Part shown: piece after piece, positions 17,894 through 25,341 of the stretch
Position numbering within the stretch: position 1 is the stretch's first letter
How the letters are laid out: each line of letters starts with the position of its first letter
Assembly (NCBI RefSeq): GCF_014648915.1
Contig: NZ_BMSA01000035.1
Coordinates: 1 to 64,000 of the forward strand
Direction of reading: 5' to 3'
Length of the DNA: 64,000 nucleotides
Source: Streptomyces phaeofaciens
Lineage (GTDB): Bacteria > Actinomycetota > Actinomycetes > Streptomycetales > Streptomycetaceae
The notes under the pieces: model-generated
Told to the model about the DNA's origin: nothing
The model's input: only the letters and a program-made list of their open reading frames with translations
The model's database searches: none
Made by a program: the position numbers and the translations under genes

Positions 17894-18619
17894 CTAGCTC
17901 TGCTCGCCCCTGGGGACGAAGCCGTCCAGGACCTTCTCCAGCGCCGTCTCGAAGATCGCCTCCAGATCGATCGGCCCCGCGTCCTCGGCGAAGGCGGCGG
18001 CCATCCGCGGGTACGCCCCACTGGCCACCTGGCTCCCCAGGTACGCGATCCGTACCGCGTCCTCCTGCTCCTGCGACCAGGGCAGGGACCGGGAGCGTTC
18101 GGCGGTCGCCAGCTCGTTCGAGACGTACGTCGTCACGACCCCGTTGAGCATCGCGACGAGCTGCATCTTCATGCCGTACGTCATGTCGTGCAGCGGATCC
18201 AGGCAGGTCAGACAGTGCTCCAGGTACCGCAGCGCGTGGGGGCTGAACCCGTACACCGGTGACATCAGCCCCGGCAGCCAGGGGTGCCGCAGCATCAGCG
18301 CGCGCGTCTGGCGCCCCACCCGCAGCATGTCGGCCCGCCAGTCACCGCTCGGCTCCCACAGCTCGTGCTCGCCGCCGGCCGCGTCCACCATCAGCTCGTA
18401 CAGGTCCTCCTTGCGGGGGACGTAGTTGTAGAGCGACATGGTGCCGCAGCCCAGCTCGGCGGCGACATGCCGCATGGACACCGCGTCCAGCCCGCCCTCG
18501 TCGGCGATCCGCACGGCCGCGGCGGCGATGTCCGCGCGGGTGTACGCGGGCCTCGGCCCCCGGCCGGTCCGCTCGGGACGGGCCCAGATCACTTCGGGTA
18601 CGGCCGCTCGGCCCGCCAT
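17894..18619 (-). CDS. TetR family regulator of the divergent DrrAB-type exporter
   Basis: Repressor of 241 residues with an N-terminal helix-turn-helix (MRHVAAELGCGTMSLYNYVPRKEDLYE) and a TetR_C-type ligand domain, the class that includes regulators of drug efflux pumps. ATG 18619 follows GAGGTGA. It is divergent from an ABC exporter, with 63 bases between the starts. Two near-identical palindromes lie in that gap and over the exporter start. Ligand-relieved repression of both directions is the natural reading. The ligand is unknown. Confidence 0.9.
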   Translation of the reverse strand: MAGRAAVPEVIWARPERTGRGPRPAYTRADIAAAAVRIADEGGLDAVSMRHVAAELGCGTMSLYNYVPRKEDLYELMVDAAGGEHELWEPSGDWRADMLRVGRQTRALMLRHPWLPGLMSPVYGFSPHALRYLEHCLTCLDPLHDMTYGMKMQLVAMLNGVVTTYVSNELATAERSRSLPWSQEQEDAVRIAYLGSQVASGAYPRMAAAFAEDAGPIDLEAIFETALEKVLDGFVPRGEQS

Positions 18620-18647
18620 GGATCATCACCTCGCCCCCCATCGTAGT

Positions 18648-18664
18648 TACGTACACCGTACGTA
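18648..18664. promoter_or_regulatory. TetR operator 1 (perfect palindrome)
   Basis: TACGTACACCGTACGTA is a 17-bp site with perfect 7-bp arms and a 3-bp centre. It overlaps the region where the -35 element of the exporter promoter should lie, and it is 29 bases from the TetR start codon. Confidence 0.75.
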
Positions 18665-18670
18665 GTGCGC

Positions 18671-18676
18671 TATGGT
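18671..18676 (+). promoter_or_regulatory. -10 element implying a leaderless exporter transcript
   Basis: TATGGT fits the TANNNT consensus and ends six bases before the exporter ATG at 18683. Transcription would start at or next to the A of the start codon. No ribosome binding site is present, which agrees with a leaderless message. Confidence 0.5.
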
Positions 18677-18682
18677 CGACAC

Positions 18683-19636
18683 ATGACTACTACGTACGGT
18701 GTACTTAGTGAAGGTCTCGAGAAGCGGTTCGGTGAGGTGCGCGCCCTGCGGGGCCTCGACCTCGCCGTGCCGCAGGGCACGGTCTGCGGGGTGCTCGGGC
18801 CGAACGGCGCGGGCAAGACCACGGCGGTACGGCTGCTGACCACGCTGCTGCGGCCGGACGCGGGATCGGCCAGGGTGGCCGGCCACGACCTGGTCCGGGA
18901 GGCGCCGGCCGTACGGCGTGCCATCGGCGTCACCGGGCAGGACGTCTCCCTCGACGGGGACCTCACCGGCCGCCAGAACCTGCGGCTCTTCGCCCGGCTG
19001 CACCGGGTGCGGGGGCCGGCGGAGCGCGCCGCCGACCTCCTCGACCGCTTCGGCCTGACCGAGGCCGCCGACCGCCCCTCGTCCACCTACTCCGGCGGCA
19101 TGCGGCGCCGCCTCGACCTCGCGGCGAGCCTGATCCGCCGGCCGGCCGTGCTCTTCCTCGACGAGCCGACGACCGGACTCGACCCGACGTCCCGCACCGG
19201 CATCTGGGAGGCCGTGCGCGAGCTGAAGCAGGACGGCACCACGGTCCTGCTGACCACCCAGTACCTGGAGGAGGCGGACCGGCTCGCCGACGACATCGCC
19301 CTGGTGGACCGCGGCCGGGTCGCCCACACGGGCTCCCCCCGGCACCTCAAGGCGCTCATCGGCTCCTACGCCGAGGCGGTCGTCGCCGACCCGGACGCCC
19401 TCACGAGGGCGGCGGGCGTGCTCGACCGGCTCACCGGCGCGCAGCCCTCGTTCGACCACGCCCGGGGCGCCGTGGGCGCGGTCACCCGGGACGGCACGCT
19501 CACCCTGCCCCGCCTGGTGCGCGAACTCGACGCGGCGGGCGTGCCGTTGCTCGACGCGAGCCTGCGACCACCCACCCTCGACGAGGTGTTCCTGCGGCTC
19601 ACCGCCGACCGGGACGACCGGGAGGTCGCCGCATGA
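18683..19636 (+). CDS. DrrA-type ABC exporter ATP-binding protein
   Basis: ABC ATPase of 317 residues of the daunorubicin-resistance (DrrA) family, which powers drug or lipid export with an ABC-2 permease. Walker A is GPNGAGKTT, the signature is YSGGMRRR, Walker B is LFLDEPTTGLDP, and the family-typical LTTQYLEEADRL follows. The C-terminal domain ends RPPTLDEVFLRLT, as in DrrA. ATG 18683 lacks a ribosome binding site; a GTG at 18665 is in frame but would overlap the promoter. It overlaps the permease gene by four bases. It is controlled by the divergent TetR protein through two operators. Confidence 0.92.
   Translation: MTTTYGVLSEGLEKRFGEVRALRGLDLAVPQGTVCGVLGPNGAGKTTAVRLLTTLLRPDAGSARVAGHDLVREAPAVRRAIGVTGQDVSLDGDLTGRQNLRLFARLHRVRGPAERAADLLDRFGLTEAADRPSSTYSGGMRRRLDLAASLIRRPAVLFLDEPTTGLDPTSRTGIWEAVRELKQDGTTVLLTTQYLEEADRLADDIALVDRGRVAHTGSPRHLKALIGSYAEAVVADPDALTRAAGVLDRLTGAQPSFDHARGAVGAVTRDGTLTLPRLVRELDAAGVPLLDASLRPPTLDEVFLRLTADRDDREVAA
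18691..18707. promoter_or_regulatory. TetR operator 2 inside the exporter ATPase reading frame
   Basis: TACGTACGGTGTACTTA matches operator 1 (reverse complement) with one mismatch. It occupies codons 3-9 of the ABC ATPase gene, centred 43 bases from operator 1. Binding here would block an initiating polymerase. Confidence 0.65.
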
Positions 19637-20415
19637 GCACCCTCGCCCACGACGGCACCGCCATGCTGGGCCGCCAGCTGCTGCGCGTGCGCAACAACCC
19701 GGCGCTGGCGATCCTCACCCAGACCATGCCGATCACCATGCTGCTGTTCTTCGGTTATGTCTTCGGCAGCGCCCTGGCGATGCCCGGCGCCGAGTACCGC
19801 GCCTTCCTGGTGCCGGGGCTGCTGGTGGCGACCGCCGCCAACGGGATCATGACCGGGATGTTCCAGGCCGCCCAGGACCTCCACCGGGGCGTGACGGACC
19901 GGCTGCGCACACTGCCGGTGAGCCGGGCGGCGGTCCCGCTGGGGCAGGCGCTCGCCGACCTCGTCGTCACGGCGGCGGGCACGCTCCCCCTGCTGCTGGT
20001 GGGCCTCGCGGTCGGCTGGCGCGTGGAAGGGTCGGCAGCCGCCGTACTCGGCGCGGTGGGCCTGCTGCTGCTGTTCCGGTTCGCCTGCACCTGGGTCGGG
20101 ATCCTGCTCGGGCTGCTCTCCCGCAGCGAGGAGGCGGCCGGACAGCTGGGCAGCGCCACCTTCATGCTGCCGCTGCTGTCCAACGCCTACATCCCGACGG
20201 ACAACCTGCCCGGCCGGCTGCGCACGCTCGCCGAGTGGAACCCGATCAGCGCGGTGACGACGGCCCTGCGGGACCTGTTCGGCAACGCGTCCGTCCCCGA
20301 GGGCGCCGCCTGGCCGGTGCGCCATCCGGTCGCCGGGTCGCTGGCCTGGTGCGCGGTGCTGATCGCCGTCTTCCTGCCGCTCGCCGTACGGAGGTACGCC
20401 GGCGCCGGCCGGTGA
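19633..20415 (+). CDS. DrrB-type ABC-2 permease
   Basis: Membrane partner of the preceding ATPase, 260 residues with six predicted membrane segments and the ABC-2 pattern (MPGAEYRAFLVPGLL, DRLRTLPVSRAAVPLGQALADL, SNAYIPTDNLPGRLRTLAEWNPIS). It starts by an ATGA overlap with the ATPase stop. Together they should form a two-component efflux pump induced when the TetR protein binds its ligand. The substrate is unknown and no biosynthetic cluster is nearby. Confidence 0.92.
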   Translation: MSTLAHDGTAMLGRQLLRVRNNPALAILTQTMPITMLLFFGYVFGSALAMPGAEYRAFLVPGLLVATAANGIMTGMFQAAQDLHRGVTDRLRTLPVSRAAVPLGQALADLVVTAAGTLPLLLVGLAVGWRVEGSAAAVLGAVGLLLLFRFACTWVGILLGLLSRSEEAAGQLGSATFMLPLLSNAYIPTDNLPGRLRTLAEWNPISAVTTALRDLFGNASVPEGAAWPVRHPVAGSLAWCAVLIAVFLPLAVRRYAGAGR

Positions 20416-20427
20416 CATGATCCCTCC

Positions 20428-21624
20428 ATGGATGGACTCCCGCTGCCCCTGGAGGGCCTCACCGTCGTCGCCGTCGAGCAGGCCGTCGCGGCCCCGTTCG
20501 CCACCCGGCAGCTCGCCGATCTGGGCGCCCGGGTGATCAAGGTGGAGCGGATCGACGGCGGCGACTTCGCCCGCGGCTACGACACCGCCGCGGGCGGCCT
20601 CGCCTCCCACTTCGTGTGGTGCAACCGCGGCAAGGAGTCCATCGCCCTGGACCTGAAGGACCCGCGCGGCCTGGCCGTCGTACGGCGGCTGGTGGCGGAC
20701 GCGGACGTGTTCGTGCAGAACCTGGCGCAGGGGGCGGCGGCCCGGCTCGGCCTGGACGCGGCCACCCTGTGCGCGGCGCACCCGCGGCTGGTCGCCGTGG
20801 ACATCTCGGGGTACGGCTCCGGTGGCCCGTACGCGGACAAGCGTGCGTACGACATGCTCGTGCAGTGCGAGGCGGGGCTGGTGTCGGTGACCGGGACGGC
20901 CGGGCAGCCGGTGAAGGCGGGGATCCCGGCGGCGGACATCGCGGCCGCCATGTACGCCTTCTCCGGGGTGCTGGCGGCGCTGGTGCGGCGGGGCACGACC
21001 GGGCGCGGCGGGCCGGTGGAGGTGTCGATGCTGGAGGCGCTCGCGGAGTGGATGGGGCATCCGCTGCACCACACGATCCACGGGGGCACTCCCCCGGAGC
21101 GCACCGGTCTGGCGCACGCCGTGATCGCGCCCTACGACGCCTACCCCACCGCCGACGGCGGCCGGGTGCTGCTGTCGGTGCAGAACGACCGCGAATGGCG
21201 GCGGCTGGCCGAACAGGTCATGGACCGGCCCGACCTGGGGACGGATCCGGCGTACGCGACGAACGCGGCACGCGTGACGCACCGGGAGCGCACCGACGCG
21301 CTGGTGGCGAAGACGCTGGGCGCGCTCGGCACCGACGAGGCGCTGGCCCGGCTGGAGCGCGCGGGCATCGCGTGCGCGCGCCTGCGGGATCTGCGCGAAC
21401 TGGGGGACCATCCGCAGCTGGCGGCCCGTGAGCGGTGGCGGGAAGTGGGTTCGCCGGTCGGGCCGCTGCGTGCGCTGCTGCCTCCGATCACACTGCCGGG
21501 TGGGTCGGAGGCGCGGATGGGGGACGTTCCCGCGCTCGGGGAGCACACCGGAGCGCTGCTGCGTGCCGCGGGGATGACGGACGAGGAGATCGCAGCGCTG
21601 CGCCGGGACGGTGTGGCCGCCTGA
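20428..21624 (+). CDS. CaiB/BaiF (class III) CoA-transferase
   Basis: Cytoplasmic CoA-transferase or racemase-like enzyme of 398 residues. The N-terminal block (PLEGLTVVAVEQAVAAPFATRQLADLGARVIKVE) and NRGKESIALDLKDPRG are family hallmarks. The region around the catalytic carboxylate reads VEVSMLEALAEWMGHP; the Asp used by formyl-CoA transferase aligns with a Glu here. AEWMG followed by GLAHAVIAPYDAYP recalls mesaconyl-CoA or succinyl-CoA:mesaconate transferases. The start is ATG 20428, 12 bases after the exporter permease, with a poor ribosome binding site. The substrate is not determinable. Confidence 0.85.
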   Translation: MDGLPLPLEGLTVVAVEQAVAAPFATRQLADLGARVIKVERIDGGDFARGYDTAAGGLASHFVWCNRGKESIALDLKDPRGLAVVRRLVADADVFVQNLAQGAAARLGLDAATLCAAHPRLVAVDISGYGSGGPYADKRAYDMLVQCEAGLVSVTGTAGQPVKAGIPAADIAAAMYAFSGVLAALVRRGTTGRGGPVEVSMLEALAEWMGHPLHHTIHGGTPPERTGLAHAVIAPYDAYPTADGGRVLLSVQNDREWRRLAEQVMDRPDLGTDPAYATNAARVTHRERTDALVAKTLGALGTDEALARLERAGIACARLRDLRELGDHPQLAARERWREVGSPVGPLRALLPPITLPGGSEARMGDVPALGEHTGALLRAAGMTDEEIAALRRDGVAA

Positions 21625-21633
21625 GCGCGGGGA

Positions 21634-21906
21634 TCAGTGCCGGTGTCCGCCGAACAGCGAGCGGCGCAGTCGACGCAGCGGCGCGAAGAGCGAGACCCGG
21701 CTCACCCGCGCACCCTGAGGGCTGCGCTCATGGGGCTCACGCGCGGTCAGCTCCCGCATGAGCGTGGTCGCCTCGAGCGTCTCCCGCTGCGGTATGGCGG
21801 GACCGCCCAGCACCGCGAGATGGCGGTCGAGGCGCGTACTGGTCGCGCTGCTCCCGCAGGTGATCGCAGGGACCCTCGCCCTGCTGCGCATCGTTATCTG
21901 TTCCAT
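21634..21906 (-). CDS. Small basic protein, function unknown
   Basis: Predicted protein of 90 residues, strongly basic at the C-terminus (APLRRLRRSLFGGHRH). It has no signal peptide and no recognisable domain. ATG 21906 has GGGGAG five bases upstream, and codon use has the expected high third-position GC, so I think it is real. It converges on the CoA-transferase gene, with 9 bases between the stops. It lies downstream of the anti-sigma gene on the same strand after a 126-base gap with only weak hairpins. Confidence 0.55.
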   Translation of the reverse strand: MEQITMRSRARVPAITCGSSATSTRLDRHLAVLGGPAIPQRETLEATTLMRELTAREPHERSPQGARVSRVSLFAPLRRLRRSLFGGHRH

Positions 21907-22032
21907 GTCACTCCCCACCCGTACGAAACCACCCGGCCCGGGCAGGGTAACCCTATCGCCCCGTCCGGGCACGCGTGTATCGAGCTCACAGGAATCACCT
22001 TCCCCGTAAGGGGGTTGACGACCCCTCCTCGA

Positions 22033-22854
22033 TCACTCTCCGAATCCAACCGATTTCAGGGTGAGTTGGACAACCGGCTGGCTGGTGGGCTGAGCTGACC
22101 CTCCGTCGGGCTCCACGGTCACAGCGAGTGACGTCGCCGTCCTGTCGAGACCGGTCGCGACCAAGGGCGTGTCACCCTCGAAGAGCCCGAGGGAGCGCGG
22201 TTGCACGTTGGGGCGCATGAGCCACAGCTGGTGCACCCGTCCGGTGGGGAGGTCCGCGTATCCGGTCAACGTGATGACCGCCTCCTTCTCAGAGGCGGAA
22301 GCGATCACTCCGATACTGCGGCCCCGCTCGTCGGTGCCGGTGGTCGCGCGAACGTCCGGAGCTGCGAGAACGTGGGCGATCTCACGTGCCTGGGTGCGCT
22401 GGGCGTCCAGTTGGTCCTGGGTGCGGTTCGCCTGGACGGCGAAGAGCCCGGCGACCACGAGGGCCGCGGCGGCCGTGGCCGTGGCGAACGGCACGAACAG
22501 CGGGCGGCGCGCGCGGGGCGCACGGGAGCGTCCCGGCGGCGGTTCCGTGCCCCAGACATGTGGAGGCAGTTGGGGCGCACGCTCCCGCACCGGCGCACGC
22601 CCCAGCTCCTGCGGAGTCCGCTGGACGGCGGCCAGGACCCGTTCACGCATCGCGGCCGGCGGCGGCGCGGCCTGCGACCAGGCCAGCCGGACGGCGTCCT
22701 CGGACAGCGCGCGCACCTCGACGGTGCACCGGCCGCACTTCTGGAGGTGCTTCTCGAAGCGGCGGCGCTCGTCGGGTTCCAGGGCGTCGAGCGCGTAGGG
22801 GGCGGCGAGCGAGTGCCGGTCCTCCCTGCGGAACAGCGGACCGAGGACGCTCAT
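22033..22854 (-). CDS. rskA: RskA-type anti-sigma factor
   Basis: Membrane-bound anti-sigma factor of 273 residues. The cytoplasmic N-terminus has a zinc-finger anti-sigma motif with His36, Cys40 and Cys43 (HLQKCGRC). One membrane segment at about 117-140 is followed by an extracytoplasmic RskA domain (ITLTGYADLPTGRVHQLWLM). It should hold the ECF sigma factor encoded just upstream at the membrane until a signal triggers release or proteolysis. The ATG overlaps the sigma factor stop (ATGA), so the two are made together. Confidence 0.9.
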   Translation of the reverse strand: MSVLGPLFRREDRHSLAAPYALDALEPDERRRFEKHLQKCGRCTVEVRALSEDAVRLAWSQAAPPPAAMRERVLAAVQRTPQELGRAPVRERAPQLPPHVWGTEPPPGRSRAPRARRPLFVPFATATAAAALVVAGLFAVQANRTQDQLDAQRTQAREIAHVLAAPDVRATTGTDERGRSIGVIASASEKEAVITLTGYADLPTGRVHQLWLMRPNVQPRSLGLFEGDTPLVATGLDRTATSLAVTVEPDGGSAQPTSQPVVQLTLKSVGFGE

Positions 22855-23393
22855 GCGGCACCTCCCAGGCAGTGGCGCAGCCGTGTGAGCCCGTCCCGCA
22901 TGCGCGTCTTGACCGTGCCGAGCGGCAACGACAGCCGCTCGGCGACCTCACGGTACGTGTAACCGTCGTAGTAGGCGAGGGTGACCGACTGGCGCTGAAG
23001 CGCCGTCAGCCGGTTCAGGCAGCGGCGTACCAGCTCCCGTTCCAGGCCCGCCTCGACCTCCTCCGAGACCTGGTCGAAGGCGGGGTCGTGGTAGCGCCGG
23101 CCCTCGCGCTGCTCCCGGTCGACGGCGGCCCGGGCGCTGCGCACCCGGTCGACCGCGCGCCGGTGGGCGAGGGTGAGGATCCAGGACAGGGCGCTGCCAC
23201 GGCCGGGGTCGAATCGGGCGGCGGAGCGCCAGGCCTCCAGGAGCACCTCCTGGGTGACCTCCTCCGACTGCGCGGGATCGCGCACGACGCGGCGCACCAG
23301 TCCGAACACCGGTCCGGACACCAGTCCGTACAGCTGCTCGAACGCCTTCTGGTCGCCTCCCGCGACGAGCACCAGAAGCTCGTCCGCCTCCAT
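22851..23393 (-). CDS. sigK: ECF sigma factor, SigK-like
   Basis: RNA polymerase sigma factor of 180 residues with regions 2 (FDPGRGSALSWILTLAHRRAVDRVR) and 4 (LTALQRQSVTLAYYDGYTYREVAERLSLPLGTVKTRMRDGLTRLR) and no other domains. It belongs with SigK-type ECF factors because of its RskA partner. ATG 23393 has GAGGGGGA about five bases upstream. An earlier in-frame ATG at 23459 would lie between the -35 and -10 of the predicted promoter, so it is rejected. The promoter matches the sigma-K-type motif, which implies autoregulation. The gene is divergent from the DUF4331 operon. Confidence 0.92.
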   Translation of the reverse strand: MEADELLVLVAGGDQKAFEQLYGLVSGPVFGLVRRVVRDPAQSEEVTQEVLLEAWRSAARFDPGRGSALSWILTLAHRRAVDRVRSARAAVDREQREGRRYHDPAFDQVSEEVEAGLERELVRRCLNRLTALQRQSVTLAYYDGYTYREVAERLSLPLGTVKTRMRDGLTRLRHCLGGAA

Positions 23394-23442
23394 CCGGTCC
23401 CCCTCTCCGCGGCCGCACCCGGGCCGACCCGTCACACCAGGC

Positions 23443-23469
23443 ATTCGCAACGGACACACCTCCGGATGG
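23443..23469 (-). promoter_or_regulatory. SigK-type promoter of sigK-rskA
   Basis: Read on the minus strand: CCATCC (23464-23469), 15 bases, GCGAAT (23443-23448). This is close to the mycobacterial SigK consensus as I remember it (CCATCC and CCGAAT). Start of transcription would fall near 23436, about 43 bases before the ATG. The DUF4331 promoter has the same motif with the same spacing. Confidence 0.65.
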
Positions 23470-23531
23470 GATACGGATCAAAAGACCGAAAACGCGGGTC
23501 GAGCAGCGAGAAAAACTTTTTGGATTTCGAC

Positions 23532-23558
23532 CAATCCGATCGGCCGTCCGCTGCGTAT
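23532..23558 (+). promoter_or_regulatory. SigK-type promoter of the DUF4331 gene
   Basis: CAATCC (23532-23537), 15 bases, GCGTAT (23553-23558). It differs from the sigK promoter at one base in each hexamer. The transcript would start about 33 bases before the DUF4331 ATG. The AT-rich AAAAACTTTTTGGATTT run just upstream is unusual for this genome and may help polymerase binding. Confidence 0.6.
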
Positions 23559-23597
23559 CACTGTCCGTCAGGCAAGTTGGCACGGAGGACGGACGGC

Positions 23598-25148
23598 ATG
23601 ACAGCTATCTCCAGCAGCGGCGCGGGACGCAGGAGCGTCGCCACTCTCATATGCGGTGCGCTGGCCGCCGGGGGGCTCGTGGCCGCCGGTGTGGCCACAC
23701 TGGCACCGGGTGCGGCACACGCATCCAGCCACCGGGAGGCCCCCCTCATCTCGGGGACCCCGCAGTACGACAACACGGACCTCTACGCGTTCGTCAGCCC
23801 GGACCACCCGGACACGACGACGATCGTGGCGAACTGGATCCCGTTCGAGGAGCCGGCCGGCGGCCCGAACTTCTTCCCGTTCGCCGAGGACGCCCAGTAC
23901 GACATCCACATCGACAACAACGGTGACGCGCAGGGCGAGCTGCTCTTCCGCTACACCTTCAAGACGCACGTGAAGAACAAGAAGACGTTCCTCTACAACA
24001 CGGGCGCGGTCGAGAGCCTGGACGACAAGGACCTCAACGTCACCCAGACCTACGACCTGGAGCTGGTCAAGCTCAAGAACCAGAAGGTCGTGCACAAGAC
24101 GAAGCTGGCGGACGACGTGCCGGTGGCGCCGTCGAACGTGGGCAAGGCGTCCATGCCGAACTACTCCAAGCTGCGCGACCAGGCGATCTACAAGCTGCCG
24201 GGCGGCGCGAAGACCTTCGCCGGCCAGGCCGACGACCCGTTCTTCCTGGACCTGCGCGTCTTCGACCTGCTCTACGGCGGCAACCTCTCCGAGGTCGGCA
24301 ACGACACCCTCAAGGGCTACAACGTCAACTCGATCGCCCTCCAGGTGCCGACCGACATGATCACCGAGTCGGAGCACCAGCCGATCGTCGGCATCTGGTC
24401 GACCACGCAGCGCCGCAACGCGCAGGGCTATTACTCGCAGGTCTCGCGTCTGGGCATGCCGCTGGTCAACGAGGTCGTCAACCCGATCAAGGACAAGGAC
24501 AAGTTCAACGCGTCCGCGCCCTGGGACGACGCCCAGTTCCTGAAGAACGTCACCAACCCCGAGCTGCCGAAGCTCATCGAGGCGATCTACAAGATCAAGG
24601 CCCCGGCGGAGCCCCGCAACGACCTGGTCGACGTGTTCCTCAAGGGCGTGAAGGGTCTCAACCAGCCGCCCTACGTGAAGCCGTCGGAGCAGCTGCGCCT
24701 CAACACCTCGATCAAGCCGACCGCCAGCCCCAAGCGACTGGGCGTGCTCGACGGCGACAACGCGGGCTTCCCCAACGGCCGCCGTCTGACCGACGACGTG
24801 ATCGACGCCTCGCTCCAGGTCGTCGAGGGTGAGCTGGTCGGTTCCAAGAACGACCTGGGTGACGCGGTCGACAAGAACGACAAGAACTTCGAGAAGTCCT
24901 TCCCGTACGTCGCCCTGCCGACCGAGGGCTCGCGCGGCCCGCTCGCCAAGGGTGTCAGCGGCGGCACCGACGTCCGCAGCGCGCTCGGTGACGCCCTCCA
25001 GCCGGCGTCCTCCACCGAGAGCAACACCACGCTGATCGCCGCGTCCGCGGGCGCCGGCGCGGCCGGCATCCTCCTCATCGGCGGCGGCCTCATGTGGTGG
25101 CGCCGGGCCACCCGCGGCAGCGGAGGCCGGGCCTACCGGGGCTACTAG
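23598..25148 (+). CDS. DUF4331 secreted, membrane-anchored protein
   Basis: Protein of 516 residues. A signal peptide ends at about residue 43 (AHA-SSHREAP), and SHREAP is the typical start of the DUF4331 domain that fills most of the chain. A hydrophobic segment near the C-terminus (LIAASAGAGAAGILLIGGGLMWW) and an RR tail anchor it outside the membrane. The mature domain is rich in Asp, Asn and Lys (YDIHIDNNGDAQGE, DKNDKNFEKS), which could bind metal, but no catalytic motif is known. ATG 23598 is preceded by GGAGG. It is under a SigK-type promoter and followed by TPR and NicO genes. The function of the family is not established. Confidence 0.88.
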   Translation: MTAISSSGAGRRSVATLICGALAAGGLVAAGVATLAPGAAHASSHREAPLISGTPQYDNTDLYAFVSPDHPDTTTIVANWIPFEEPAGGPNFFPFAEDAQYDIHIDNNGDAQGELLFRYTFKTHVKNKKTFLYNTGAVESLDDKDLNVTQTYDLELVKLKNQKVVHKTKLADDVPVAPSNVGKASMPNYSKLRDQAIYKLPGGAKTFAGQADDPFFLDLRVFDLLYGGNLSEVGNDTLKGYNVNSIALQVPTDMITESEHQPIVGIWSTTQRRNAQGYYSQVSRLGMPLVNEVVNPIKDKDKFNASAPWDDAQFLKNVTNPELPKLIEAIYKIKAPAEPRNDLVDVFLKGVKGLNQPPYVKPSEQLRLNTSIKPTASPKRLGVLDGDNAGFPNGRRLTDDVIDASLQVVEGELVGSKNDLGDAVDKNDKNFEKSFPYVALPTEGSRGPLAKGVSGGTDVRSALGDALQPASSTESNTTLIAASAGAGAAGILLIGGGLMWWRRATRGSGGRAYRGY

Positions 25149-25171
25149 GCCCTGATCCGGACCGGGCCGGA

Positions 25172-25297
25172 CCGGAGTGCCCCCGAGCACTCCGGCCGGC
25201 CCCGCGTCCGGGCGGGCCGGGGAGAATCCTGCACTCCCCGGCCCGCCCCACGACTGGCGCGGCCCGCGTACTCATCCCCCACGGCGCGGGCCGCGCC
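25172..25297 (+). terminator. Three consecutive hairpins after the DUF4331 gene
   Basis: Stem 1 (25172-25195) has 8 bp, CCGGAGTG/CACTCCGG. Stem 2 (25210-25248) has 15 perfect GC-rich pairs and a 9-base loop. Stem 3 (25256-25297) has 13 pairs, GGCGCGGCCCGCG with CGCGGGCCGCGCC. They lie between two genes that otherwise look like one operon, so they may act as partial terminators or as mRNA-stabilising ends rather than as a full stop. Confidence 0.75.
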
Positions 25298-25341
25298 ACC
25301 CCACCCGCAGGCTGATCCACCCCAGGCGACCGAGGAGAGGC

